From JBDRMN01 sp043812055 (GTDB lineage Bacteria; Patescibacteriota; Gracilibacteria; JAHISY01), in NCBI GenBank assembly GCA_043812055.1, contig JBDRMN010000053.1, forward strand, positions 1 through 21,368: 21,368 bases of DNA, written 5' to 3'. Position numbers and translations under genes: made by a program. Under the pieces are notes generated by a model. The model made no database searches. It was not told the origin of the DNA and worked only from the letters and a program-made list of their open reading frames with translations. Shown here piece by piece: positions 1 to 7,665 of the stretch. Numbering within the stretch: the first letter of the stretch is position 1; every line of letters starts with the position of its first letter.

Positions 1-174
1 GTGGGCGCCTCCCTGGAGATCCAAGCCGAGCTTCACTTTCAGCTCTGCCAACTCTTCACCAAGCACTGGAATAACTTGCAGAAATTCCTTCCGGGCGACT
101 GGTAAATCAATCAAGGCCAGGAAACCAGCCAGAACGAGAATGAGAAACAATTTTGCCCAAGTTCTACCGAGCAT
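1..174 (-). CDS. secD: Protein translocase subunit SecD, N-terminal part (cut by window edge)
   Basis: The - strand frame opens with ATG at 174-172 and stays open to base 1, giving 58 residues. Residues 7-23 form one hydrophobic membrane helix (KLFLILVLAGFLALIDL region), followed by an exported segment ending KLGLDLQGGAH. The GLDLQGG(A/S/I)H motif right after the first helix is the hallmark start of SecD, the RND-type membrane subunit that uses the proton motive force to help SecYEG/SecA export proteins. The rest of the gene, and secF if present, lies to the left of the window. No Shine-Dalgarno sequence precedes the ATG (CCCCTGAAA-ATG on the coding strand). The call rests on the motif and position only, because most of the protein is missing. 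Confidence 0.85.
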   Translation of the reverse strand, partial: MLGRTWAKLFLILVLAGFLALIDLPVARKEFLQVIPVLGEELAELKVKLGLDLQGGAH

Positions 175-222
175 TTTCAGGGGTTTTAATCTATTTAAAA
201 AGTTCCGGCTGAGTTTAACTTT

Positions 223-556
223 GTGATTTTCTTTTGTCGAGCAAGCGAACAAAATTAGGTTTCAGGTTCTAGGGAAAACGCAGGTTCGGGTTTGTAACCC
301 GAACCTTGTGTTTCAGGTCGGCAACAACGTTTTAATGCGAACAAAACGTGGGTAGACACTAGGTTCGATTTACAAAATCGAACGGAAACCTTACGGTTCA
401 GATTGCAAATCTGAACCTGCGGTTCGTCTGCCGCTAAAACCCAACTGTTCCCCGACACCTAGAACCTGCTGAAGCCTAGAACGGGCTACCGGCAAAATCA
501 TATGCTTTTCTCTCTGAAGTGATTTTCTTTTGTCGAGGAGGCGAACAAATTTAGGT
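223..556. repeat. Structured intergenic element: 38-bp direct repeats around an outer inverted repeat and four hairpins
   Basis: A 38-bp sequence beginning GTGATTTTCTTTTGTCGA at 223-260 recurs at 519-556 with 3 mismatches. Between the copies an 11-bp inverted repeat (CAGGTTCTAGG at 263-273, CCTAGAACCTG at 458-468) encloses four small hairpins: 282-292/296-306 (11 bp, loop TGT), 327-333/343-349 (7 bp), 363-370/376-383 (8 bp) and 395-404/408-417 (10 bp, loop GCA). Three of the hairpins share arms starting GGTTC and an AT-rich apex, so they look like diverged copies of one unit. The arrangement resembles clustered REP/RAYT-type palindromes or the remnant of a small non-autonomous element, but no transposase is present. 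Confidence 0.75.
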
Positions 557-560
557 TACA

Positions 561-665
561 AAGGTCTTTGAGTCTCTGGGTCTTTGGGTCTTTGGGTAAA
601 AAGATTTAAAGACAACCCAAAAACTTGACCACTCAAAGACTCAACGACTTAATGACTTAATGACC
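561..665. repeat. Word-repeat hairpin (GGTCTTTG / CAAAGACTC arms)
   Basis: The left part (561-597) is a run of GTCTTTG/GGGTCTTTGGG words. The right part (631-665) is a run of ACTCAAAGACTCAACGACTTAATGAC words, roughly the reverse complement of the left. The two could pair as a long imperfect stem with a loop of about 33 nt. The same words recur at 5918-5960 and 6480-6588. Confidence 0.6.
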
Positions 666-759
666 CTCAATATCTCCCAATAATCTCAGCAATCCCAAGA
701 ATCCCAGTCCTAACACCCACACCCTATCCCCTATCCCCTAGAACCTAGAACCTAGATCC

Positions 760-788
760 TTGCTAAAACTCCCCATTTTTGCTAAAAT
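760..788 (+). promoter_or_regulatory. Candidate sigma-70-type promoter for the kinase operon
   Basis: TTGCTA (760-765) is followed, after exactly 17 nt, by TAAAAT (783-788) with a TGC extended -10 just before it. Start of transcription would fall near 795, giving a leader of about 38 nt to the ATG at 833. The leader has a short CCCTCA/TGAGGG hairpin (803-815) and no Shine-Dalgarno sequence. This is inferred from consensus matching only. Confidence 0.45.
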
Positions 789-832
789 TATAGGATAAAT
801 AAGCCCTCATTGAGGGTTCAAAATCAACACCA

Positions 833-2953
833 ATGTATATTTTCTTCGCCATTAGTGCGCTCATAAACGGTTTAGTCGCCCTCATCACTGGTGCGGTTGT
901 CTATTTCAAGAACAAAAAGCATTTAATTAATCAGACTTTCGCGATTTTTTGTTTCGCGATTGCCTTTTGGGCCCTGGGCTCTTTCTGGCCGCTGGTTACA
1001 GACAATCCCGAACTTTCGCTGATCTCTTTCCGAGTTCTGCACGTGGGAGCCTTTTTTCTCGCCATCGCCAACTTCCATTTCATTTGTTCGATTCTCGGGA
1101 TCGTCGAGAAATGCAAGCGCTTTATCCAGATCGGTTATGCCACCAGCTCCTTATTCCTGTTGGCCATCCCGACTTCACTCTTTATTGCCGGGGTGGTCCC
1201 GAAGCACAATTTCGCCCTCTGGGCGGATGTCGGCATCCTCTACCACCTCTGGCTGGCCGTCTGGCTGGCTTATTTTGCTTATTCATTTTTTCTTTTAAAT
1301 CGACACTACAAAAAAAGTACCGGCGTTCGCCACCAGCAGATCAAATACATTTTGATGGGAGAGGTGGTCACCTTCGGCGCACTCACGATCAACTTCTTGC
1401 CGGCCTACAACCTCAATGTTCCCCTCTACTTCAATATCCTGCTCTCGGCTCAAGTAATTGCCTTCGCTTACGCGATTCTCCGCTACCACTTCCTCGATGT
1501 TCAGCTGAGTATCCTCAATATCGTCAAAAAAATCTCCGCCTTGGTGCTGGCACTTGGTTTTGGCTTACTCATTTCTTACATCGTCTTCTTCCGCAAAGAG
1601 GAGGCCTCGGTTCTCATGCTCTTTCCCATTATTTCGCTAATTACCTATTTCTCACTCAGTAGCTTTTTCAACTCCCATCTTTTTTACCACTTGCTCCGCA
1701 TCAATCACATTGATGACTTCACTAAAGCAATCAATGATTTTTACGAGAAGAAACTTTTTTATACGAGCCTGGCCGAGCTGAAGCAATCCGTCCAGGAAAC
1801 CTTCGAGCGCGAGCTCGGTATCAAACCGGCTGAAATCGTCCTCCTCAACTCAAGTAATCGAAAACACTTTCATGACTTGATCCAACACTTCAGTAAAAGT
1901 GAACATGAACATCTCGCTTTACGTGAGTTCTTTTCGAAGCTGCAGAGTGTTAACGAGATTCGGGCGATGGGAGAACTTTGTTTTCCACTTTGGGGACGCG
2001 AAAACAAATTAACCGGATTCTTTTTCCTCGGTAAAAAACCGCACCAAGCTCTCTATACCAAAAAAGAAATTCAGGTTCTCAAATCCGCCGCCTCCCATAT
2101 CCGCCTTTCGATACGGGTCTTGCACTACAACCGGGATCTGCACGAAGAGGTTGAACGCAAGACAAAACAAATCCACGAACAGGCCCTCAAACTGCGTGAT
2201 TCTTACAAAAAACTCAAAGAGCTCGATGCGGCCAAAGATCTCTTTTTCTCAGTGACGTCCCATGATCTCCGCACTCCGCTTACGATCATCAAGGGCTACG
2301 ACGATTTTCTGCTTTCCGGTAAATTCGGATCTCTCACCAAAAAGCAGCGAGAATTTTTAGAAAGAATTTACAAAAGTACCGACAGCGTCCTGCACCTCGT
2401 CAATTCTCTTCTCGACATCAGCCGACTCGACGCCAATCGTATGCAGTTCAATCTCGAGAAAGTCGATGTTGAAAAGATAATCAACGACATTGCCGCCGAC
2501 TTCCGAGTCAAGTGCGCCGAAAAATCAATTAAGTTCAATACTGAAAATCCTGACAAAATAAAACCACAAATCGTTACCGACGCCGAAAAGTTCAAACGAG
2601 TCTTGGTGAACCTGGCTGGCAACGCTTTCAAATTCACCCCCGAAAAAGGTTCCATCACGCTGCGGGTTCGTAAAAATCCAAAAGACGATCAAGCTCTCCA
2701 ATTCGAAGTCGAAGACACCGGTGTTGGTATCGCCAAAAAAGATCGCGAGGTCATCTTCGAACGCTTTAAACAGGTCCAAAACTCATTTCAAAAGCAACAC
2801 AAAGGTACCGGCCTGGGGCTTTCAATCGTGAAGGGAATCGTCCAGAAACTGGGGGGCCAGATCCGGGTCGAGAGTACCCCCGGCAAGGGTAGCAACTTTA
2901 TCTTTACCCACCCCCTCGAAAGCAAACTCTCCCAATCTAAAAAAAGTGCTTAG
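833..2953 (+). CDS. Membrane sensor histidine kinase (multi-TM, GAF-like, HisKA, HATPase), copy 1
   Basis: This 706-residue protein has the full parts list of a membrane sensor kinase. Residues 1-220 hold about seven hydrophobic helices resembling the HisKA_7TM sensor type, and two more lie near 232-252 and 258-278. A GAF-like domain spans about 300-430 and a coiled coil about 432-468. The HisKA phosphoacceptor is H477 in SHDLRTP. The HATPase has the N box (N593/N597 in NLAGNAFKF), the G1 box D628-T-G and the G2 box GTGLG at 658-662. All catalytic residues are present, so it should autophosphorylate. It is followed after 4 nt by a paralogue of the same architecture and then a receiver protein, so the three form one operon. 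The signal sensed cannot be told from sequence. The ATG at 833 fits the first membrane helix; no Shine-Dalgarno site is seen. Confidence 0.93.
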   Translation: MYIFFAISALINGLVALITGAVVYFKNKKHLINQTFAIFCFAIAFWALGSFWPLVTDNPELSLISFRVLHVGAFFLAIANFHFICSILGIVEKCKRFIQIGYATSSLFLLAIPTSLFIAGVVPKHNFALWADVGILYHLWLAVWLAYFAYSFFLLNRHYKKSTGVRHQQIKYILMGEVVTFGALTINFLPAYNLNVPLYFNILLSAQVIAFAYAILRYHFLDVQLSILNIVKKISALVLALGFGLLISYIVFFRKEEASVLMLFPIISLITYFSLSSFFNSHLFYHLLRINHIDDFTKAINDFYEKKLFYTSLAELKQSVQETFERELGIKPAEIVLLNSSNRKHFHDLIQHFSKSEHEHLALREFFSKLQSVNEIRAMGELCFPLWGRENKLTGFFFLGKKPHQALYTKKEIQVLKSAASHIRLSIRVLHYNRDLHEEVERKTKQIHEQALKLRDSYKKLKELDAAKDLFFSVTSHDLRTPLTIIKGYDDFLLSGKFGSLTKKQREFLERIYKSTDSVLHLVNSLLDISRLDANRMQFNLEKVDVEKIINDIAADFRVKCAEKSIKFNTENPDKIKPQIVTDAEKFKRVLVNLAGNAFKFTPEKGSITLRVRKNPKDDQALQFEVEDTGVGIAKKDREVIFERFKQVQNSFQKQHKGTGLGLSIVKGIVQKLGGQIRVESTPGKGSNFIFTHPLESKLSQSKKSA

Positions 2954-2957
2954 CTGA

Positions 2958-5030
2958 ATGCAGACTTTTCTCATACTTGGCGCTATCTTAAACGGGATCC
3001 TGGTACTCACGACCGGCGTATTTGCCTTCTTGAAAAACAGACGGGGGGCGATCAGCAGAACTTTTGCGGTTCTCTGTTTTTGTCTGGGGGCCTGGGCCCT
3101 GGGCTACGTCGCGGCTGACAAGTGGGAGCTCCCTCTTCTGGTTCCCTATGCAGGAGCAAGCTTCTTGGCAGTAGCCAACTTCCACTTCATCACAACCTTA
3201 CTCGGTCGCCACAAAACCGCCCTCATAATTATCGGCTATCTGTTCAATTTAATTCTCCTCACTTATCTCACAGTTCAGTTTTCCGTCCCGAGTCTCCCGC
3301 TAGATAAGTGGGTGAGTTTGGATCCTATTTACAACACCTGGCTGGCTGTCTGGCTGCTTTACCTCTTGTATCCCATCCTAATCCTGATGCACGCCTGTCG
3401 AGAACTAAGTGGTGTCAAAAAATACCAACTTAAATTCCTCTTGCTCGAATACGTAATCGCCCTGCTCCTGGGAGCTGCGGTTTTGTTTTCCTTCTACAAT
3501 CCGCTTATTCCCCTCTACGCCAATCTCCTCAACTCCACTCACTTACTCAGTGCCCTGCATGTTTTCCTCGTTTTTTACCTCTTTGTCGAATATAAATTTC
3601 TAAATCTCAAATTACTTGTTCCGGTCTTCCTGAAGAAATCCATCGCGCTAATAGCTGTGGCAATCCTGGGTGGCTTGCTGTATCAACCCACCACACTCCT
3701 ACTGGTTGGTTTCACTCCACTCTATATCAACATCCTAATTGCTACGTTTATTATCCTCGCCTACAACGCCATCTTGTATGTCTTGGATTATTATAATTTT
3801 TTCAAAGCTACTAGCCTCGAACAATTCCGGGAAGTCACCAGCCAGTTCAAAACTCAAAACACCTTTTACGAATCAGCCAAAGAACTAGAGTCTGACATTC
3901 AGGCAAAATTCTGCGAGAAACTGGCCATCGAATCTGCCCGGATCATTCTCCTGAAATCCGACACCGCCTATCCCAAAATCCAAAACTGGTTTTCTCAGCA
4001 CAGCGGCTTCCTGGTAACTGACGAAGAGGAATATCTTCAGAGTCATAATCACATCAGTTGTGAGTATCTCGATGAGCTTAAATCTCTGGGAGATATTTGC
4101 TACCCGCTTTACAAAAATACTGACAAATTAATTGGCTTTTTTGTTTTGAAGAAAAAGATTTCCGATGACATCTACATCGAGGAGGAATTGAAGTTGCTGG
4201 AGAGTGTCGTACACTATATCGCCCTCTCGCTGGTCAATATCATCTACACCGATGAGCTACGTAAACAAACTCAGCAGCTCCAGGAATCTTATAACCGGTT
4301 GAAAAAACTCGACGAGGCCAAAGACTCTTTTATCTCCGTGACTTCTCACGAGCTGCGAACTCCGGCCACGATCATCCGAGGCTACACTGACATGCTGCTT
4401 TCCGGGAAATTCGGCGACCTCACCGATCAGCAAAAAAACTTTTCCCATAAAATCCTGGGAAGTACCAATAATCTGCTCAGCATCATTAATAACATTCTAG
4501 ACATCACCAAGCTCGAGGCCGGTAATATGGAATTCAAATTTAGCAAGGTGAATGTCGAAGAAGTTGTCGAGGACGCCATGCTGGAGTTCAAAGAGACTTG
4601 TGCCAAGAAATGCATTGCTTTGAGTTGCTCCATCAGGCCAGAGGGTCGGCAATACCAGGTTTATACCGATCCCAAACGACTCAAGCGCATCCTCCGCGGT
4701 CTAGTCGAGAATGCCTGCAAGTTCACCCCCGAAGATCCCAAGAAGGATAATCGCATCGAGATCAACGTGGAGAAGTACAAGCAAGATCCTAATTTCTTGA
4801 AACTAGAGGTCAGTGACACTGGCCCGGGAATCAAACAGGAGGCCCAAAAAAGAATCTTCGAAAAATTCGGGCAAGTTGAAAACTTCCTCCAAAAAACCTA
4901 CACTGGAACGGGTCTGGGCTTGTCCATCGTGAATCGTATCCTCGAGAAGCTTGGTGGTAAAATCTGGCTGAACAGCGAACCAAACAAGGGCTCCACCTTC
5001 ACTTTTCTAATCCCCCTCACCCATGAATGA
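2958..5030 (+). CDS. Membrane sensor histidine kinase (multi-TM, GAF-like, HisKA, HATPase), copy 2
   Basis: This 690-residue protein is a paralogue of the kinase just upstream. The N-termini align directly (LNGILVLTTG...FLKNRRG against INGLVALITG...YFKNKKH), pointing to tandem duplication. About nine hydrophobic helices occupy residues 1-275, a GAF-like region 290-430 and a coiled coil 430-455. The HisKA has H464 in SHELRTP. The HATPase has N585 in the N box, D620-T-G in G1 and GTGLG at 650-654. Nothing catalytic is missing. The start lies 4 nt after the upstream stop and the end overlaps the receiver gene by 8 nt, so translation is probably coupled. The membrane sensor halves differ more than the kinase halves, which fits two inputs converging on one output protein, though this is inference. 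Confidence 0.93.
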   Translation: MQTFLILGAILNGILVLTTGVFAFLKNRRGAISRTFAVLCFCLGAWALGYVAADKWELPLLVPYAGASFLAVANFHFITTLLGRHKTALIIIGYLFNLILLTYLTVQFSVPSLPLDKWVSLDPIYNTWLAVWLLYLLYPILILMHACRELSGVKKYQLKFLLLEYVIALLLGAAVLFSFYNPLIPLYANLLNSTHLLSALHVFLVFYLFVEYKFLNLKLLVPVFLKKSIALIAVAILGGLLYQPTTLLLVGFTPLYINILIATFIILAYNAILYVLDYYNFFKATSLEQFREVTSQFKTQNTFYESAKELESDIQAKFCEKLAIESARIILLKSDTAYPKIQNWFSQHSGFLVTDEEEYLQSHNHISCEYLDELKSLGDICYPLYKNTDKLIGFFVLKKKISDDIYIEEELKLLESVVHYIALSLVNIIYTDELRKQTQQLQESYNRLKKLDEAKDSFISVTSHELRTPATIIRGYTDMLLSGKFGDLTDQQKNFSHKILGSTNNLLSIINNILDITKLEAGNMEFKFSKVNVEEVVEDAMLEFKETCAKKCIALSCSIRPEGRQYQVYTDPKRLKRILRGLVENACKFTPEDPKKDNRIEINVEKYKQDPNFLKLEVSDTGPGIKQEAQKRIFEKFGQVENFLQKTYTGTGLGLSIVNRILEKLGGKIWLNSEPNKGSTFTFLIPLTHE

Positions 5031-5400
5031 ATACAAACCCAAAGTTCTCATTATCGAGGACAATGAGGATCTTAATGAAATGTTTAAGACCGCTTTTGAG
5101 GAGAAGGGTTACAACGTGGAAGTCAGCCTCAATGGTATGGACGGCATCACCAAGGCTGTTGAATTCGACCCCGATGTCATCTTGCTCGACATCATGATGC
5201 CCCAGATGGACGGCTACGAGGTCCTACAAGCGCTGAAAAACAACTCTTCTCTGAAAGCCAAAGTCGTGATCAATAGCAATCTCGAGCAAGACAAAGACGC
5301 CGACAAGGCCCTCAAGATGGGTGCGGATCTCTACCTCAAGAAATCCGAATATACTCCTTTCGAAGCCGTGGAGAAAGTGGAGGAACTCCTGGGTCGGTAA
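5023..5400 (+). CDS. Single-domain response regulator (CheY-like receiver)
   Basis: The 125 residues are one receiver domain and nothing else. The acidic pocket is E12/D13, the phospho-acceptor is D56 in ILLDIMMPQMDGYE, the switch serine is S85 (in VVINSN) and the conserved lysine is K106 (LYLKK). There is no DNA-binding or enzymatic output domain, so it must act by protein-protein contact or pass the phosphate onward, like CheY or Spo0F. It is the natural partner of the two kinases upstream, overlapping the second by 8 nt. A few codons after the first ATG (5023) a second in-frame start is not evident, so the first is used. Its target is not visible; the pilin elsewhere in the window is a possible distant output, purely speculative. 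Confidence 0.93.
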   Translation: MNEYKPKVLIIEDNEDLNEMFKTAFEEKGYNVEVSLNGMDGITKAVEFDPDVILLDIMMPQMDGYEVLQALKNNSSLKAKVVINSNLEQDKDADKALKMGADLYLKKSEYTPFEAVEKVEELLGR

Positions 5401-5405
5401 TGCCA

Positions 5406-5813
5406 TTAACGACTTTTCTTTTTACGACTAAGCTTTTTATCCAAAGCCGCGTTGTTTCCGCTACCCGACCTCCCGTAATCGTCAGATAGTTTCACGACGT
5501 CGTGCAAGTGCGGAGTCGAAACTTCAAAAATTTTCGAGAGTGGAGCGATCCCTTCGACCCGATGAATGAGCTTTGCCGGAATATGAAAGATGTCACCCGG
5601 TTTGAGAATCTTAGTTCTCAAACTTTTTTCAGATCTTCCAGAGCTAATCCGAATTTTCCCTGAGAACAGAAACTGGGTTTCTTCTTTTTTACGATGATAC
5701 TGCAAACTCAGCCGCTCCCCTTTCTTTACCTCGAGAATCTTGCCGGCATACTTCGCAGTATCAGCGAACCAAATTTCGCGACCCCACGGCTTTAGTTTGA
5801 TTCTAGGTTTCAT
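5406..5813 (-). CDS. Mannose-6-phosphate isomerase-type cupin
   Basis: The 135-residue protein has the signature of the type II mannose-6-phosphate isomerase cupin: KPWGREIWFA at 8-17, LSLQYHRKKEE at 35-45, GDIFHIPAKLIHRV at 73-86 and EVSTPHLHDVVKLSDDYGR at 97-115. Likely metal ligands are H40, E44 or E45, and H84. It is a lone cupin domain without the nucleotidyltransferase half found in bifunctional GMP/PMI proteins, so it may isomerise a sugar phosphate or act as a sugar-binding cupin. The C-terminal tail is lysine/arginine/serine-rich (residues 126-135). It converges on the receiver gene with only 5 bp between the stops and no obvious terminator. The exact substrate is uncertain. Confidence 0.8.
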   Translation of the reverse strand: MKPRIKLKPWGREIWFADTAKYAGKILEVKKGERLSLQYHRKKEETQFLFSGKIRISSGRSEKSLRTKILKPGDIFHIPAKLIHRVEGIAPLSKIFEVSTPHLHDVVKLSDDYGRSGSGNNAALDKKLSRKKKSR

Positions 5814-6000
5814 AGATATAGGATACAGGATTAAGGACTCAAGGACTTGGAGACTTAGTCATGGAACATGGAGCACGTAACATGGAGCAAGACCCGGATC
5901 TAAAGGTAAACTCGGTACCCAAAGACTTAAAGACATAAAGACTCAAAGACTTAACGACCCAACTGTATTCTGTATTCTAATATTCTGCTATTCTGTCCCT
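5814..6000. repeat. Intergenic word repeats between divergent cupin and grpE
   Basis: This divergent spacer contains three word families in series: GGATTAAGGACTCAAGG-type words (5821-5858), two near-copies of CATGGAACATGGAGCA (about 5861-5888), a CAAAGACTTAAAGACATAAAGACTC run (5918-5960), and a TATTCTG tandem (about 5965-5997). The last run ends 3-4 nt before the grpE ATG, leaving no room for a Shine-Dalgarno site. Any promoters would have to lie within these repeats; none could be assigned with confidence. Confidence 0.6.
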
Positions 6001-6477
6001 ATGAACTCCACCAATCCCCCAGCAGACCATAACGATTCCAAAAAACCCAAAGCCCAAAAAGGGGAAGTCGACTTTGAAGAAAAGTACCTCCGTGCTCTCG
6101 CCGAGCTCGAAAATTACCGCAAAAAGGTTGAACGAGACCGAAGCATTCTGATCAAATCAGCCAACGAGCAAACCCTCAGCGCTATCCTCCCCGTCCTGGA
6201 TAACTTCAAACGTGCCAGCGAACACTTACCCGAGGAGCTGAAAAGGCACGAGTGGGCCAAGGGCGTTGCTGCCATTGAAATCCAATTCGAAGAGACCCTG
6301 GCGGAATTAGGATTACAAAAGATCACAGCAAAACCCGGCGACAGCGTTGACGTAAATAAGCACGCAGTGATCGGAACCGGTGAGGGCGAGCGCGGGAAGA
6401 TTATTGAGATAGTTGAGGATGGTTATGAGTTGAATGGGAAGATACTGCGAGCTGCTAAAGTGCGGGTAGGGGTGTAG
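6001..6477 (+). CDS. grpE: GrpE, nucleotide exchange factor for DnaK
   Basis: The 158-residue protein has the GrpE plan: a charged, disordered start (1-22), a long helix with YLRALAELENYRKKVERD (29-46) that would form the dimeric coiled coil, a four-helix region (ILPVLDNFKRASEH at 62-75), and a C-terminal beta domain (GDSVDVNKHAVIGT at 118-131, ending in GKILRAAKVRVGV). GrpE releases ADP from DnaK during the Hsp70 folding cycle in the cytosol. The length is a little short but normal. dnaK and dnaJ are not adjacent, unlike in many bacteria. The ATG abuts an upstream repeat tract and has no Shine-Dalgarno sequence. Confidence 0.93.
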   Translation: MNSTNPPADHNDSKKPKAQKGEVDFEEKYLRALAELENYRKKVERDRSILIKSANEQTLSAILPVLDNFKRASEHLPEELKRHEWAKGVAAIEIQFEETLAELGLQKITAKPGDSVDVNKHAVIGTGEGERGKIIEIVEDGYELNGKILRAAKVRVGV

Positions 6478-6588
6478 TCTTTATGTCTCTGTGTCTTTAA
6501 GTCTTTAAGTGAAAAGACCCTGAGGCAATTAATAAGTTAATCACCCAAAGACCCAGTGACTCAAAGACTTAAAGACTTAATGACTCAA
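6478..6588. repeat. Long imperfect hairpin of GTCTTTAA / TTAAAGAC words, reaching the holB start
   Basis: The left arm (6480-6510) is made of GTCTTTAA-type words and the right arm (6545-6588) of ACTTAAAGACTTAATGACTC-type words. A 13-bp core is exactly complementary: TTAAGTCTTTAAG at 6497-6509 against CTTAAAGACTTAA at 6568-6580. The right arm runs into the holB start, and its word GACTCAATGAC supplies the ATG itself. It lies between grpE and holB in one direction of transcription, so it would be transcribed as an RNA hairpin. Confidence 0.7.
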
Positions 6589-7604
6589 TGACTAAATTTT
6601 CCTGGCCAATTACCGGGAACGAAAACCGCCTTGCCGAACTCGAGCGGGATTTGCTAAGTGACCAGCTTAGTCATGCTTACCTTTTCGCCGGTCCGCCCGA
6701 AGTCGGGAAATTCACCGCCGCCAAAGCTTTTGCGAAGTTCGCTCTGTGTGCGAACGGAGTCTGTGGCAAATGTGAAGACTGTCGCCAGATTCGAGCCAAT
6801 ATTCATCCTAATCTCACAATTGTCGACGAGCTCTGGATCGAGGGGATCAACGAAAACTTCGAGGCAATCGCTAAAAAATCTAATTTCAATCAGACCCACC
6901 GTAGCCGTAACCCCAAAGCAAAAACTGATACCATCCGTATCGAAGACCTGCGGGAAATCCTCGCTCGTATCCACAATACTCGTGACGGCCGGCAAATTTT
7001 CATCATCCACAATATCGAGCGCCTGAATCGCGAGAGTGCCAATCACTTCCTCAAAACTCTCGAGGAGCCGCCGCCACGCACAACCTTCCTGCTTACTACC
7101 AATAACCTGCCTCTCTTACTCCCTACTCTCGTTTCACGCTGCCGCGTCCTCCAGTTTGGCAACGTTAATCCGAGTGCGATTGAGAGCATGTTGTCGAAAA
7201 AGTTCCCCGGTTTAAGCCCAGACGAACGAAGTCGCATTGTTAATTTTTCGATGGGCAAGCCGATCCGGGCTGAACGCCTGGCAGCTGATCCCGATATCTT
7301 GCGCGAATACGCTGAGTACTTTCGACGGCTAAAAAATCTGCTCGAGCGTCCGGATACCGCTGATCGCATGACTTTCGCTGAAGAGGTAACCAGGAGTACT
7401 CCGGAAACTCAGAAATTTCTGGAAGCCTTCACCTACTTCTTGCGCAGTTTCCTCCTCACCCGCGCTCGGAAACCTATCGCGGGCTCCCGCTACAGCAACG
7501 AAAAACTTGTAAACTTACTCCGCGCGACCAACCGCGCCCGTTCCCTCGTAGTCAGCAACGTGAATCCTCGCTTAACTGTTGAGAACCTTCTGCTTTCTAT
7601 TTAG
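6588..7604 (+). CDS. holB: DNA polymerase III delta' subunit
   Basis: The 338-residue protein matches the clamp-loader delta' subunit. It has HAYLFAGPPEVGKFTAAK at 29-46 (P-loop region), a zinc module C54-C59-C62-C65 (CANGVCGKCEDC), the RIEDLREIL segment, and the LVSRCRVLQF motif carrying the SRC arginine-finger trio. A C-terminal helical collar domain follows. In the P-loop the usual GK(S/T) is GKF, so ATP binding is probably lost; delta' is often an ATPase-dead subunit, so this is compatible with function. It is a cytosolic part of the sliding-clamp loader. ricT follows 61 bp downstream, the same neighbour as in Bacillus (holB-yaaT). The start ATG is embedded in a repeat arm. Confidence 0.9.
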   Translation: MTKFSWPITGNENRLAELERDLLSDQLSHAYLFAGPPEVGKFTAAKAFAKFALCANGVCGKCEDCRQIRANIHPNLTIVDELWIEGINENFEAIAKKSNFNQTHRSRNPKAKTDTIRIEDLREILARIHNTRDGRQIFIIHNIERLNRESANHFLKTLEEPPPRTTFLLTTNNLPLLLPTLVSRCRVLQFGNVNPSAIESMLSKKFPGLSPDERSRIVNFSMGKPIRAERLAADPDILREYAEYFRRLKNLLERPDTADRMTFAEEVTRSTPETQKFLEAFTYFLRSFLLTRARKPIAGSRYSNEKLVNLLRATNRARSLVVSNVNPRLTVENLLLSI

Positions 7605-7665
7605 TCCCTGGAACCTGTAACCTGCAACCTACAACCTGTTCCCTGTTCCCTGTAACCTGTTCCCT
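7605..7665. repeat. CCTGTAACCTG / TTCCCTG word tract between holB and ricT
   Basis: Almost the whole 61-bp gap consists of tandem degenerate words: CCTGGAACCTGTAACCTGC, CAACCTACAACCTG, then TTCCCTGTTCCCTG and again TAACCTGTTCCCTG. The last copy runs directly into the GTG start of ricT, leaving no ribosome-binding sequence. Similar words recur at 18785-18838. Confidence 0.7.

Larger units (their letters stand above)
175..832. other. Gene-free interval of about 660 bp holding repeats and hairpins
   Basis: No credible coding frame is present. It lies between the divergent secD and first kinase genes. It contains a direct-repeat-bounded structured element (223-556), a word-repeat hairpin (561-665), tandem CCTAGAACCTAGAACC/CTATCCCCTATCCCC runs (about 718-758), and a candidate promoter for the kinase operon (760-788). 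A 67-codon - strand frame at 255-458 is produced by the hairpins and is not accepted as a gene. Confidence 0.8.

Noticed and set aside
255..458. A 67-codon - strand frame upstream of the kinase operon.
   Set aside because: It is read through the hairpin cluster; the sequence is palindromic, repeats GSGYKPEP-like chance peptides, and has no family match I can see.
223..556. A CRISPR array.
   Set aside because: Only two direct-repeat copies, 296 bp apart, with hairpins between them instead of spacers; no cas gene.
949..1662. A 237-codon frame overlapping the first kinase in another phase.
   Set aside because: It lies wholly inside the kinase gene, which has clear domains; the peptide is rich in L, P, R and C with no motif.
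6654..7046. A 130-codon - strand frame opposite holB.
   Set aside because: Antisense shadow of holB; the holB motifs are decisive.
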